From: a virus
Virus record (IMG/VR): IMGVR_UViG_3300037485_001979
Span: 107,560-171,559 of that record
Length of the DNA: 64,000 nt
Reading direction: 5' to 3' (one strand)
Made by a program: the position numbers and the translations under genes. The notes under the pieces are model-generated. The model saw only the letters and a program-made list of their open reading frames with translations, made no database searches and was not told the origin of the DNA. Positions 52,399 to 60,229 of the stretch are shown one piece after another (within the stretch, counting starts at the first letter, position 1; every line of letters starts with the position of its first letter).

Positions 52399-53382
52399 TT
52401 AGGACGGGGTTTCTTCATAAGGCAAGGCATCGGCGCCGCCATGGCCGTTCTTGCACGTGAAGCCACTTGGGCTCCAGAACTGGGGGCTCCAACACCGGCA
52501 ACACAAGGCAAGACGGATTTGGGAACGCTGGCTTACCGGGACACATCTACCAAATTCATCATCAATAACGACTGCCTGAGCTGTCTTCATTCGTACGAGT
52601 TCTTCCTGGTTGCAATGCGTGTAACCAATCGATAACTCGTTTTCATCCGCACTCGCTTTACAGAGTCTACCAAGGATGGGGTGTTGTGCCCTCACCACGT
52701 AGACCCGGGACAACAAGGGCACCCCATAGATCTCGCCAACACTGGGGGGTGACACGGGAGTGCCATCTCCGGCATCAGGGGCCTCCCATCGGGCTCCCAG
52801 CCCCTTAGTCAGCACGGCTACCTCGATCTTCTTCAGAACGTAATCCACGGCTGCCTTGAGGGTGCTCTCACAGGCCCCGAATCTGCGGTCATCTGACATG
52901 CCGTCAACACGAACACTCCAAGTCTTGCCAACGGGGTCATAGCCAAACTCAACCATGAAATAACCCTTGAGGCCATCAACAGCCGTGAACATGGCCGCAA
53001 GGGCGTCATCAGCGGAGTGCTCCTTGCAGTAGACCCCAAGTCGAATCCTGGATTCCAGGTTGGGGTTGGATTCTACCCCCAGGGAATCGAGAATACGGTG
53101 GAGCCCGTCCACAGAGGCGAGATGGGACTCCCTGGATTGATCCTGCTGAGCCCTCACCATTTTCGTTTCCAGGGCATTCGAGGCCTGGGAGGGTGGCTTC
53201 AGACCCCAACCCAGGAAGTCGATGCTGGAAACGCCTAGAATCGCGGCGGCGAGGGCTTCGATGCCACTGGGATGAGGAAGTAGGGACCCCGGGGCTGCGG
53301 CGAGTTCGAGAACACTGCGGGGAAGGTGGATCTCGGTGCCATTGTAGAGTTGGAAATAGGCGAAGCGGGAGTCTGAGTTCAT
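52399..53382 (-). CDS. Hypothetical protein with C-terminal Cys cluster (327 aa)
   Basis: The start MNSDSRFAYF at 53382 makes ATGA with the gene upstream; 68 upstream in-frame codons were rejected. The C-terminal 35 residues hold LCCRCW...FTCKNG, a probable zinc ribbon. The middle has two similar alpha/beta segments. No recognised family. Confidence 0.6.
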   Translation of the reverse strand: MNSDSRFAYFQLYNGTEIHLPRSVLELAAAPGSLLPHPSGIEALAAAILGVSSIDFLGWGLKPPSQASNALETKMVRAQQDQSRESHLASVDGLHRILDSLGVESNPNLESRIRLGVYCKEHSADDALAAMFTAVDGLKGYFMVEFGYDPVGKTWSVRVDGMSDDRRFGACESTLKAAVDYVLKKIEVAVLTKGLGARWEAPDAGDGTPVSPPSVGEIYGVPLLSRVYVVRAQHPILGRLCKASADENELSIGYTHCNQEELVRMKTAQAVVIDDEFGRCVPVSQRSQIRLALCCRCWSPQFWSPSGFTCKNGHGGADALPYEETPS

Positions 53383-53789
53383 GCGGCCTCCAGGCACTCG
53401 TAACCAATGCTTTGAATCGCATCGTAGTTTTCTGAAATCCAGAGAACCAGGCCACCCAGACTGGGTGGGTAGCCCTGCACCATGATGGCCCCTAGAATGG
53501 GGTACACCCCATTGCATCGCCATCGACCCGTGAGAACGAGATCCTTCGTGCCGTCTTCGCGATCCTCTACCACAACCCAGTACCACTCATCGGCCCACCT
53601 GGATCTCGGTATTCTCACCTGGACATGCTTGTCCTCACTGAACCGATTACCCGTGACCTCGACTCGATTATCCAGGTTGGCAAGGATGGAACCCCCGATG
53701 CCGTGAACACGGAGCTCATGAACACTCCTGGTGACCACATAGGGTACCAGATCAAGAGTAAGACTGAGTTGTCTGGGGTTCGTGGTCAT
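53379..53789 (-). CDS. Hypothetical protein (136 aa)
   Basis: Beta-rich product (QLSLTLDLVPYVVTRSV; WYWVVVEDREDG) ATGA-coupled to the prepilin-like gene upstream. No recognised family. Co-translation with an exported pilin-like protein suggests linked expression, not necessarily function. Confidence 0.6.
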   Translation of the reverse strand: MTTNPRQLSLTLDLVPYVVTRSVHELRVHGIGGSILANLDNRVEVTGNRFSEDKHVQVRIPRSRWADEWYWVVVEDREDGTKDLVLTGRWRCNGVYPILGAIMVQGYPPSLGGLVLWISENYDAIQSIGYECLEAA

Positions 53790-54109
53790 CGCGTCACCTC
53801 GGCTTCACAGCGCAGGACCCCTGGGGCCGTCGCCGATGGTGAGACTTGGGCGAACCCGTATTGGAAGGCACGTAGCCACTCCTGACCGGTCTTGGTGTCT
53901 GTGATGAGAAACACTGGGTTATTGCCGAACCCCCCTTCGAGAACCTTGGTTTCGATGAAACGTGGGGGCTTCACTTGGGGTGTATCAGCTTTGGAATCTG
54001 ATGCCCCCCGGGTATATGCCTGGCCCAGGAACCCTAGAGCACAGACCACAAGAAGCACAGCAATCACGATAAATAATTCGATGAGTGTAAAGCCTGATGT
54101 GGATTTCAT
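53786..54109 (-). CDS. Type IV prepilin-like (pseudopilin) protein (107 aa)
   Basis: The N-terminus MKSTSG-FTLIELFIVIAVL is a textbook class III (prepilin) signal: short basic leader, cleavage after G6, Phe at mature +1, Glu at +5, then ~20 hydrophobic residues. Such proteins are cleaved and N-methylated by the host PilD peptidase and inserted in the inner membrane or assembled in type IV pili or type II secretion pseudopili. The 75-residue C-terminal domain is unrecognised. It could interfere with host pili. Confidence 0.82.
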   Translation of the reverse strand: MKSTSGFTLIELFIVIAVLLVVCALGFLGQAYTRGASDSKADTPQVKPPRFIETKVLEGGFGNNPVFLITDTKTGQEWLRAFQYGFAQVSPSATAPGVLRCEAEVTR

Positions 54110-54117
54110 TGGATTCC

Positions 54118-54267
54118 CTAGCGTTGATGGCGTTTCTTGTCTTTGGACCGCTTCTTACGCAGAGCGCGGGCCTTCTCGCGGGTGTCTCGTTTCGGTGGGC
54201 CACCCATGCGCCCACTGAAGGGGTTATCGTATGGGGTTAAGAGGTTTTGGATGACGTGTTCAGACAT
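54118..54267 (-). CDS. Very basic small protein (49 aa)
   Basis: Short frame with AAGGAG before its ATG at 54267. The second half is almost all Lys/Arg (REKARALRKKRSKDKK), typical of nucleic-acid-binding micropeptides. Function unknown. Confidence 0.6.
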   Translation of the reverse strand: MSEHVIQNLLTPYDNPFSGRMGGPPKRDTREKARALRKKRSKDKKRHQR

Positions 54268-54312
54268 GTAGTGCACTCCTTATAGAGAGACCGTTGAATA
54301 ACGCGATACGTG

Positions 54313-55443
54313 TCATGCGCTCTCCTGGAGGAAGCGTTGACGTGCGGATTCGATTTTGGCGACTATGCCTTCTTTGCCCTGGGTGCCATCGAGGAGATCC
54401 AAGGCGAGACCATGTGCTCTGGGGTCATCCTCGGGTTTCAGGAACCCGGAGACAAACGTGGAGATCTCGGGGACCCCCTCGGCGGCCACACTGGGATCAA
54501 AGGTGATCTCGGCCTTCTGGGATCCCGTGAACTTGGAGACCACGAAGACGTCTGACTTCGCTGCTTTGATGACGTCGCCAATAATCTCGGGTGCCGAGAC
54601 AATCGAGTTGTCATAAGTAATATAAATCACCCCTGGCAACTTGGTGACTTCCTGGTTGGCGTCGGCGTGTTTGATGAACTCCCGAATCGAGGGTAGAAGC
54701 CCTTGGGAGTTCTCTAGGGTCATCGCGAACTGACAGATCGAACGGGAACGAATCGGGACTCGCTCGAAGACACCACCGGGGTGACGAAGCAATACCGACT
54801 TGGGGTGCCGGGCCTCATTGATCGATCGGGTTGTCATCGCCCCGGTGTAGCCAGCCCAACGAGTCCCGGATCGGGGACCACCCCAGGGTTCATGGATATC
54901 CGACATCACGATGTCGCCGGCTAACTCGGGAACCCAGTCGAGGTCCAGACTCCAGCAGCCCTCGATGTCCAGGTACTGCTTACACGCCTGGTGCATGACG
55001 ATGACTTCACTGGGGACCCCATTGGAACCCACCTCGGCCAACTTAGCCGCGAGGTCATCCCGTGACGTGTAATCGAAGGCACGGATAGCCGTACCCGAGA
55101 TCTCACGGAGCTGGCCATCCCCGATCCAGTGGGCGTCCCCGGAGACCGCTTGGCCCCAGGACAACACACGCTTGTCGTGATTGCCCTGGATGAAGGATAC
55201 CGAGGTGCCCTGCGCAAGAGCTCGCTCCACGAAGTCCCGGAACTTGTAGACCAAGGCGGGGTGAGGATCCGGAGAATCAAAGATATCACCGGGGAGAATG
55301 AGGTCCCGGATTCCCCGAGACTTGCAGACCTCGAGGATCTCAGACAACCCGAGATCACTGTCACCTGTGATCTCTCGGCGAGACTCCCAGATCGTGAAAG
55401 AGAGGTGTAAATCACCAATGAAAGCGATGGTAGAAGGTGCCAT
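54313..55443 (-). CDS. sbcD: SbcD/Mre11-like DNA nuclease
   Basis: Metallophosphoesterase nuclease subunit of SbcCD. Motifs are D11-L-H13 (GDLHLS), GDIFDS with D53, GNHDK with N88/H89/D90, and downstream VMHQ and SDIHEPW supplying further metal ligands. 376 aa is near E. coli SbcD (400). The start at 55443 has AAGGAG. The ATPase partner is at 38636-41044. Together they resect ends and open hairpins. Confidence 0.88.
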   Translation of the reverse strand: MAPSTIAFIGDLHLSFTIWESRREITGDSDLGLSEILEVCKSRGIRDLILPGDIFDSPDPHPALVYKFRDFVERALAQGTSVSFIQGNHDKRVLSWGQAVSGDAHWIGDGQLREISGTAIRAFDYTSRDDLAAKLAEVGSNGVPSEVIVMHQACKQYLDIEGCWSLDLDWVPELAGDIVMSDIHEPWGGPRSGTRWAGYTGAMTTRSINEARHPKSVLLRHPGGVFERVPIRSRSICQFAMTLENSQGLLPSIREFIKHADANQEVTKLPGVIYITYDNSIVSAPEIIGDVIKAAKSDVFVVSKFTGSQKAEITFDPSVAAEGVPEISTFVSGFLKPEDDPRAHGLALDLLDGTQGKEGIVAKIESARQRFLQESA

Positions 55444-55468
55444 TTTTAACTCCTTGTCTAGTAGAGGT

Positions 55469-55588
55469 TTATTTGAAAAGCAGCACATACGGTGCTCCTA
55501 ATACTCTAATACCAACAGCCAACAGCCCCCCAGCGGTGGCGCCGACACCACCGGAGGTGGCGATGACGGCGACCCAGATCAGTGGCAT
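55469..55588 (-). CDS. Possible hydrophobic micropeptide (39 aa)
   Basis: An ATG at 55588 opens MPLIWVAVIATSGGVGATAG and continues hydrophobic to a TAA just before the sbcD ribosome site. It would be a membrane peptide. There is no ribosome site and it overlaps the inverted repeat, so it is doubtful. Confidence 0.3.
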   Translation of the reverse strand: MPLIWVAVIATSGGVGATAGGLLAVGIRVLGAPYVLLFK

Positions 55589-55711
55589 TCACACGTCGAG
55601 GATCTCGACACCAGTGACTCCACCAGTGGTGGCGCCACGCGCAGCGGGCGGTGGGGCCGGATGTTGGCTATCTGGTATTAAAGAACTAGAAGCACCGTAT
55701 GTGCTGCTTTT
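55476..55711. repeat. ~50-bp imperfect inverted repeat with outward terminators
   Basis: The arms 55476-55525 and 55662-55711 are imperfect reverse complements, with the outer 18 bases (AGCAGCACATACGGTGCT) identical. Each outer end forms an AGCAC/GTGCT hairpin followed outward by TGCTTTT, so one acts as a minus-strand and the other as a plus-strand terminator. The central ~135 bases are GC-rich and also partly self-complementary. It fills the gap between sbcD and the next gene. Confidence 0.8.
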
Positions 55712-55737
55712 TCTATTTTTGAGCAGATTTTGATCAA

Positions 55738-56649
55738 TTATTGAACAACAGGGATTTCCTGGGAACCCTGGTTTCCCGTGTCTGATTTCGCAACACTTGA
55801 TGTCCTTGTCTCCAACATTGAAGCCGCATAGAACTGTCTACCCAGGTGGACTTCCTTATGGATTATGGGGAGTGCGGCGTGGTATAGGAAGTTGCTTATT
55901 ATCTTCACCGGGGAGATCACGGATTCTCTCCACTCCGTGAGCATATCGGGGTCCCTGCAATGAGTATCATAGATCATGGCATAGGTACCCACTGGTGTGG
56001 GTACCGCCCCTGTTGATGGGTTCATGACTGGGATTGCCTTGTATCTATGCCCTCCGGAGTCCGCGAAGATTCCACGATACCTGAACCCAACATTGGTCAG
56101 GGGATCATACGCCTTCGGGACATCCATGCCCTCCTCGACCTCGACGACTTCCAGGGACCACACCAGAGGGGTGAGGCTGCGGACATTACGCGCCCTGAAG
56201 GTCTCCCAGGTCCGATCGGCGTTGAGGGTGCCGAACTCACGCAATGGAATCGTGTCGGACTCCCTGAAGATCCACAGCGGGGGTGCTGGGGTATTCACGA
56301 GGACATCCCGGATCACGAGTTCCCTTTTGAGCCAGCACGAGGGGCACAGGGGGTGGCGGCAGTAGCCACCATGGCGTCGCTTATGCTTGATGTGGACCCC
56401 AACACAGTGCTCCATGGGTTTGTCACCAAAGGTACGCTCATTAAACGCGTGCTGGATGGCACAGAACCCTCGCAGGAACGCACGCGTGAGTTCTTCGTGG
56501 TGATTGCCTATCATCCCAGCGGCGAGGTCATGATAAACCCCTAGAGGGTCATCTAGGGGTTCGGAGTCGTCCTCGGGGTTATGGTTTCCGGAGGCGCGCT
56601 CACCTTTGTGGTGCTTGCGTGCCCCCCAGGTTGGTGGCTGCTTTTTCAT
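55738..56649 (-). CDS. Hypothetical protein with Cys/His cluster (303 aa)
   Basis: The start MKKQPPTWGA at 56649 is inside the 66-aa gene (50-base overlap). Residues ~75-115 contain HCVGVHIKHKRRHGGYCRH and then PLCPSCWLKREL, a zinc-type cluster resembling those of some replication proteins. The C-terminal two-thirds are alpha/beta. No family is recognised. Confidence 0.6.
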   Translation of the reverse strand: MKKQPPTWGARKHHKGERASGNHNPEDDSEPLDDPLGVYHDLAAGMIGNHHEELTRAFLRGFCAIQHAFNERTFGDKPMEHCVGVHIKHKRRHGGYCRHPLCPSCWLKRELVIRDVLVNTPAPPLWIFRESDTIPLREFGTLNADRTWETFRARNVRSLTPLVWSLEVVEVEEGMDVPKAYDPLTNVGFRYRGIFADSGGHRYKAIPVMNPSTGAVPTPVGTYAMIYDTHCRDPDMLTEWRESVISPVKIISNFLYHAALPIIHKEVHLGRQFYAASMLETRTSSVAKSDTGNQGSQEIPVVQ

Positions 56650-56800
56650 CGAGTCGTCCTTTGGGGTCCAGACGACAGACCACCTGTGGTGTCCGGATGC
56701 GATCCGTAGACGCCACGGTGAGGTCTGAGAGCGGGGCCCGGTATCTCGGGGTGGGATAGGCACGGCGAATCACGGCGCGGGGGCTCTGGGATAAGTACAT
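56600..56800 (-). CDS. Small basic hypothetical protein (66 aa)
   Basis: Starts MYLSQSPRAV with a GGGG(A) element upstream, ten bases after the previous stop. Arg-rich, no recognised domain. Confidence 0.5.
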   Translation of the reverse strand: MYLSQSPRAVIRRAYPTPRYRAPLSDLTVASTDRIRTPQVVCRLDPKGRLDEKAATNLGGTQAPQR

Positions 56801-56809
56801 GTCCCCAGT

Positions 56810-57091
56810 CTATTCAGATGGCTTCGCTGGGCTACTGGTGGTACCCGCACGGGTACCCGAGTTCGTGTACATGTCCTCGGCGATGGCGTCCACATGGGAA
56901 TCCAGCCAGTCAATACAGTGCTCGGTGAAATCGCGATGCAGCTTCGCCGCGGTCGCGCACCTCTTGAGATCCTGCAGGTAACTCGCCAGGGCACATTTCA
57001 GCTCACTGATCTCTTCACGTCTGGTGAGCTCGGCGCGCAGGGTATCCACGGGATACTTGGCGAGTTCAGGTGGAATCGGTCGTGTAGCCAT
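56810..57091 (-). CDS. Small helical protein (93 aa)
   Basis: AAAGGAG precedes the ATG. Residues 10-75 are helical with a heptad-like pattern (RAELTRREEISELKCALASY). Function unknown. Confidence 0.62.
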   Translation of the reverse strand: MATRPIPPELAKYPVDTLRAELTRREEISELKCALASYLQDLKRCATAAKLHRDFTEHCIDWLDSHVDAIAEDMYTNSGTRAGTTSSPAKPSE

Positions 57092-57114
57092 TGGCTTCTC
57101 CTTTTGAGTTGGTT

Positions 57115-57163
57115 GTTAATAAAACTGGGGTCGACTCGCCGAGTACGGCATCAGCGAGTCGAC
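57115..57163 (-). terminator. Rho-independent terminator
   Basis: GTCGACTCGC pairs with GCGAGTCGAC (57130-57163, 14-base loop). On the minus strand CCCAGTTTTATTAAC follows. It ends the transcript of the 44-aa gene and lies just upstream of the 93-aa gene. Confidence 0.75.
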
Positions 57164-57171
57164 TGGGGGTC

Positions 57172-57306
57172 CTAGCCCTTCCAGGGATGACCACGAAAGC
57201 CTCTTAGCGCCCAGACCACGAGGATCACGATGAGCGCAAAGATGGCAAACTTGAGTACGATATATGCGAGTGCAACGAGCACGAGCACTTTGATGACGGG
57301 CGCCAT
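57172..57306 (-). CDS. Small membrane protein (44 aa)
   Basis: The start MAPVIKVLVL at 57306 has AAGGAAA upstream. Residues 5-35 are one long or two short transmembrane helices (ALAYIVLKFAIFALIVIL) followed by a basic tail (RGFRGHPWKG). Possibly a holin-like or superinfection-type membrane peptide; not assignable. Confidence 0.6.
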   Translation of the reverse strand: MAPVIKVLVLVALAYIVLKFAIFALIVILVVWALRGFRGHPWKG

Positions 57307-57339
57307 ACAGGTTTCCTTGAGGCCATGGGGCCACAGGAG

Positions 57340-57393
57340 GTGAGGGTGCTGGCATTGCTGCCACACCGATTTACCATGAGTCAACCATGGTAG
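57340..57393 (+). other. Possible leader ORF coupled to terminase
   Basis: AGGAGG at 57335-57340 precedes GTG at 57346 and a 15-codon frame ending MSQPW-TAG that overlaps the terminase ATG (57387). The terminase ATG itself has no ribosome site, so its translation may depend on this leader. Confidence 0.4.
57369..57384 (-). promoter_or_regulatory. Promoter-like motif, site 5 of 5
   Basis: The minus strand reads TTGACTCATGGTAAAT in the divergent gap between the 44-aa membrane gene and the terminase. It fits the shared pattern and would drive the 44-aa gene. It partly overlaps the terminase start, so transcription of the two may interfere. Confidence 0.4.
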
Positions 57394-59231
57394 AGTTTGC
57401 ATCCAAGGAGGTCGCGAGTCTCGGGCACGATCCAGTGCCCCCGAGATACGCCGACGCCCTTGAACAAATTAGAAAGATGAGACTGGCCAGCCCCAATATG
57501 CCATTGTCGGCTGCGCTGCCCCTGATTTTCAGGTTGAAGGGTAAACCATACTCAATCGCGAATACCCATTTCCTCTTCGAGCACGAATACGCCACACACA
57601 ACATTCCACGACGCCAGATCGATAAGGCGGGGCGTCAGCTCTCCAAGTCCACCAACAAGGCCGCCGGGAGTATCATCAGGGCGGCATGCCACCCCTATTA
57701 CAACTTGCTCTCGGTGACCCCACTGTTCGAGCAGATCCGCAAGTTCTCGAATAACTATATTCGACCGTTCCTGCAAGAATCCATCGTGAAGTCCCGGCTC
57801 ATGGATAATCGAGGGGATCAGCAGGTTCTCCAGCGCACCCTTGGCAACGGCAGTAACCTGTTCTACAACTATGCCGCGAACTCCGCTGACCGCATAAGAG
57901 GCACGAGTGCCGACGAAATCGCTATAGACGAATGTCAGGACTTCGACATCGATGTCCTCCCGGTTATCCAGAGCTGTCTGGACGCCTCACAGTACAAACT
58001 CGAGAGATATGCGGGGACCCCGAAAACATTTGATAATCCCCTAGAAGTCTACTGGGAACAGTCATCCCAGGGCATCTGGCATATCCCGTGTCAGGAAACC
58101 GGGTGCAAGCACGAAAATGTGTGCAGTGTCGAAGGCGACCTCCTCAATATGATCGGGGATAACTCGAGACGTCGTGACGGCTCCGTGCGCACCCTGATGT
58201 GTGCGAAGTGCGGGGGTGCCCTGGATTCCAGGCTTGGCTACTTCATCCATAGATTCCCAGAACGCAGGTTGACCTTCGCGGGGTACCATGAACCCCAGGT
58301 CGTCTTTCCCATGCACTACACGTCGCCGTTGTCGTGGGATAAGATCATGGATACCATGCACAACAAACCCAAGTATATCTTCTATAACGAAGTCCTTGGG
58401 GAGAGTTATGACACCGGCCAGAAGTTGATGACGATCAAGGATCTCACCGCTGCGGGCACCGCGAAATACATTCGGCCCTCACAGTACGTGAAGAACAACT
58501 GGGTCGCCAGCATTCTTGGGGTCGACTGGGGCGGCAAGGGGCGTGAGAAGACAACGGACACCGAAGAGTTCATCTCGAATACCGCACTCGCCTTGGCAGG
58601 GATCACCGCGGATGGCACCATCACGATATCCTGGGGATACGCGGTACCCTATGCCGCCGATCACTTCGCCGAGGCCAGCATGGTCAAGGAAGCCGCGGTG
58701 ACCGCTGGGGTCAACTATATCGCACATGACTACGGCGGTGCCGGAAATGTTCACGAAAGTATTTTAACCCACATGGGCTGGCCAACCGACATGTTGTGCC
58801 CATTCACGTATATGTCGTGCCCCAATAAAAACGTGGTCAGCTATACGCCGGCTGGTGAAGCCGGGGTACGTGACTACTGGGCACTCGATAAAGCCAGAAG
58901 CCTCCTGATGCTCTGCGAACTCATAAAATGCGGGAAGATTAAGTTCGCGGCCTACGAGGGCCCCATGGTACCCTTGATGAACGACTTCCTGTCAATCTTC
59001 GAGGAAGTCCGCGATAACCCCAGGGGTCAAGCTCTCCGCTTGGTACACCGGATCTCGAAGCGACACGATGACTTCGTGCATGCCGTGAACTTCGCAGTCA
59101 TGGCGCTGTACCATCACTGCCAGAAGTGGCCGGATACCGCGCAGGCCTGGCACAAGATGCGGGAGATGGTGGCCTCAGACGGCACCATGGAATCCATGGA
59201 TCGTCAGTGGTTACCTGAAGACGTCCGCTGA
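57387..59231 (+). CDS. terL: Terminase large subunit
   Basis: DNA packaging motor and nuclease. A degenerate Walker A is at 82-89 (GRQLSKST), Walker B IAIDECQDF near 180, a Cys cluster at ~236-275 (CQETGCKHENVC, CAKCGG), and the RNase H-fold nuclease acidic motifs GVDWGGKG (~377), HDYGG (~448) and RHDDFVHA (~558). 614 aa is normal. This is the only plus-strand gene; it converges on and overlaps the next gene by 28 bases. No small subunit or portal is adjacent. Confidence 0.85.
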   Translation: MVEFASKEVASLGHDPVPPRYADALEQIRKMRLASPNMPLSAALPLIFRLKGKPYSIANTHFLFEHEYATHNIPRRQIDKAGRQLSKSTNKAAGSIIRAACHPYYNLLSVTPLFEQIRKFSNNYIRPFLQESIVKSRLMDNRGDQQVLQRTLGNGSNLFYNYAANSADRIRGTSADEIAIDECQDFDIDVLPVIQSCLDASQYKLERYAGTPKTFDNPLEVYWEQSSQGIWHIPCQETGCKHENVCSVEGDLLNMIGDNSRRRDGSVRTLMCAKCGGALDSRLGYFIHRFPERRLTFAGYHEPQVVFPMHYTSPLSWDKIMDTMHNKPKYIFYNEVLGESYDTGQKLMTIKDLTAAGTAKYIRPSQYVKNNWVASILGVDWGGKGREKTTDTEEFISNTALALAGITADGTITISWGYAVPYAADHFAEASMVKEAAVTAGVNYIAHDYGGAGNVHESILTHMGWPTDMLCPFTYMSCPNKNVVSYTPAGEAGVRDYWALDKARSLLMLCELIKCGKIKFAAYEGPMVPLMNDFLSIFEEVRDNPRGQALRLVHRISKRHDDFVHAVNFAVMALYHHCQKWPDTAQAWHKMREMVASDGTMESMDRQWLPEDVR

Positions 59232-59647
59232 CGTGGAATCGCCATCTCGCTGACTTCTCGGGCCCCCGCGGCCACCGCACCCGGGATACGAATCCCGGGG
59301 AGCCCAGCGATGATCTCCCCTTTAATCGGAGTATAGACGCCATCCTTGAGGACATTGGAGTCCGAGGGGCATCTATAGATCCTATAGGCATTCGCGGACA
59401 TCACGGTGACCAAGCGGCCGCCCTCAGTGCGCACTAGCCAGATATTGTTGCCACGGACGACCACGGAGACGTAGAAGCGCTCCCCGAACTCCTTGAAGAC
59501 CTCACGAGGGATCTTGATGATCGTCGGAGTAATCTTGAGGAGGTCGGAGCCCTTCTGGGGGCCCCGAACCCTCGTGGGTCTGAGATCAACGATGTTGAAG
59601 GCGTCAGGAGGCAACAGCTCCGCAAGCCTGGAACTTTTGACGAGCAT
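59204..59647 (-). CDS. Hypothetical protein (147 aa)
   Basis: The start MLVKSSRLAE at 59647 follows AGGAAG and overlaps the upstream gene by 44 bases. Beta-rich, with IPREVFKEFGERFYVSVVV and a LVTVMSANAYRIYRCPSD segment. Convergent with terL. No recognised family. Confidence 0.6.
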   Translation of the reverse strand: MLVKSSRLAELLPPDAFNIVDLRPTRVRGPQKGSDLLKITPTIIKIPREVFKEFGERFYVSVVVRGNNIWLVRTEGGRLVTVMSANAYRIYRCPSDSNVLKDGVYTPIKGEIIAGLPGIRIPGAVAAGAREVSEMAIPRQRTSSGNH

Positions 59648-60047
59648 GGAGGGCTTCCTGTATGATGGGGAGATGTTCGTATCTGGACTCCCAGGTCCAC
59701 GAGATCTCGTAGCCCCGGGTCTCAAACCAGGTAATGAATCTCCAGTCCGAGGCCAGGTTTCGCTTCCAGGGATTAACACCAGCAGTGATGACATCCGGGG
59801 CATCCGTGATGCAAAGAACCTGCGGGTGCAGTTTCTTGAGATCCGCGTTGTGCGTGTTGTGCCACCACTGAATCGCAGCAGCAAACGGCATGACGTCGGC
59901 GTCGTCCTGGGTGGCCTCGGCACTGCCGTCCACGATCTTTTTCTTCTCCCCGGTACTCGGGACAATAATGAACGCAGCCCAGCCGACAGGACCACCCCAA
60001 CGGGCTCCCACGGCTCCACCAATCACGATGAGATCTGGCTGCGACAT
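59604..60047 (-). CDS. RNase H-fold-like protein (147 aa)
   Basis: The order of elements resembles RNase HI: a Gly-rich first strand pair (IGGAVGARWGGPVGWAAFII), a helix where the second acid sits (DVMPFAAAIQWW), TDAPDVI for the third Asp, and a DWRFITWF helix. Two of the usual catalytic acids appear replaced (first D by G, E by P/F), so it may be inactive or misassigned. Similarity is by eye only. Confidence 0.5.
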   Translation of the reverse strand: MSQPDLIVIGGAVGARWGGPVGWAAFIIVPSTGEKKKIVDGSAEATQDDADVMPFAAAIQWWHNTHNADLKKLHPQVLCITDAPDVITAGVNPWKRNLASDWRFITWFETRGYEISWTWESRYEHLPIIQEALHARQKFQACGAVAS

Positions 60048-60085
60048 GACTCCCAGTAAATCATGTTTCTTAGTTCTGTCTACCC

Positions 60086-60112
60086 CGAAAGTCTCCAGCG
60101 TCGAGACTTTCG
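60086..60112. other. Intergenic 10-bp hairpin
   Basis: CGAAAGTCTC pairs with GAGACTTTCG across a 7-base loop, in the 180-base gap. No T-tract, so a regulatory or processing hairpin is more likely than a terminator. The remainder of the gap is AT-rich without a gene. Confidence 0.5.
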
Positions 60113-60129
60113 CGGACAGGAGAGGTCAT

Positions 60130-60193
60130 AGGTAAAGAAAACACTATGCCCCCTCCGATACCACTGGGGACACCAGCGATATCAGAGGGGGCA
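60130..60193 (-). terminator. Rho-independent terminator
   Basis: TGCCCCCTC pairs with GAGGGGGCA (60147-60193, with a large partly paired loop). On the minus strand it is followed by TAGTGTTTTCTTTACC. It ends the transcript of the 63-aa gene upstream. Confidence 0.72.
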
Positions 60194-60229
60194 CGTGTTT
60201 AACTTTTCATAATGAAGCCCGAGGGCTTA

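Noticed and set aside
55437-55733. 98-codon plus-strand frame across the inverted repeat
   Set aside because: No ribosome site, overlaps the sbcD start region, and its ends are explained by the inverted-repeat arms.
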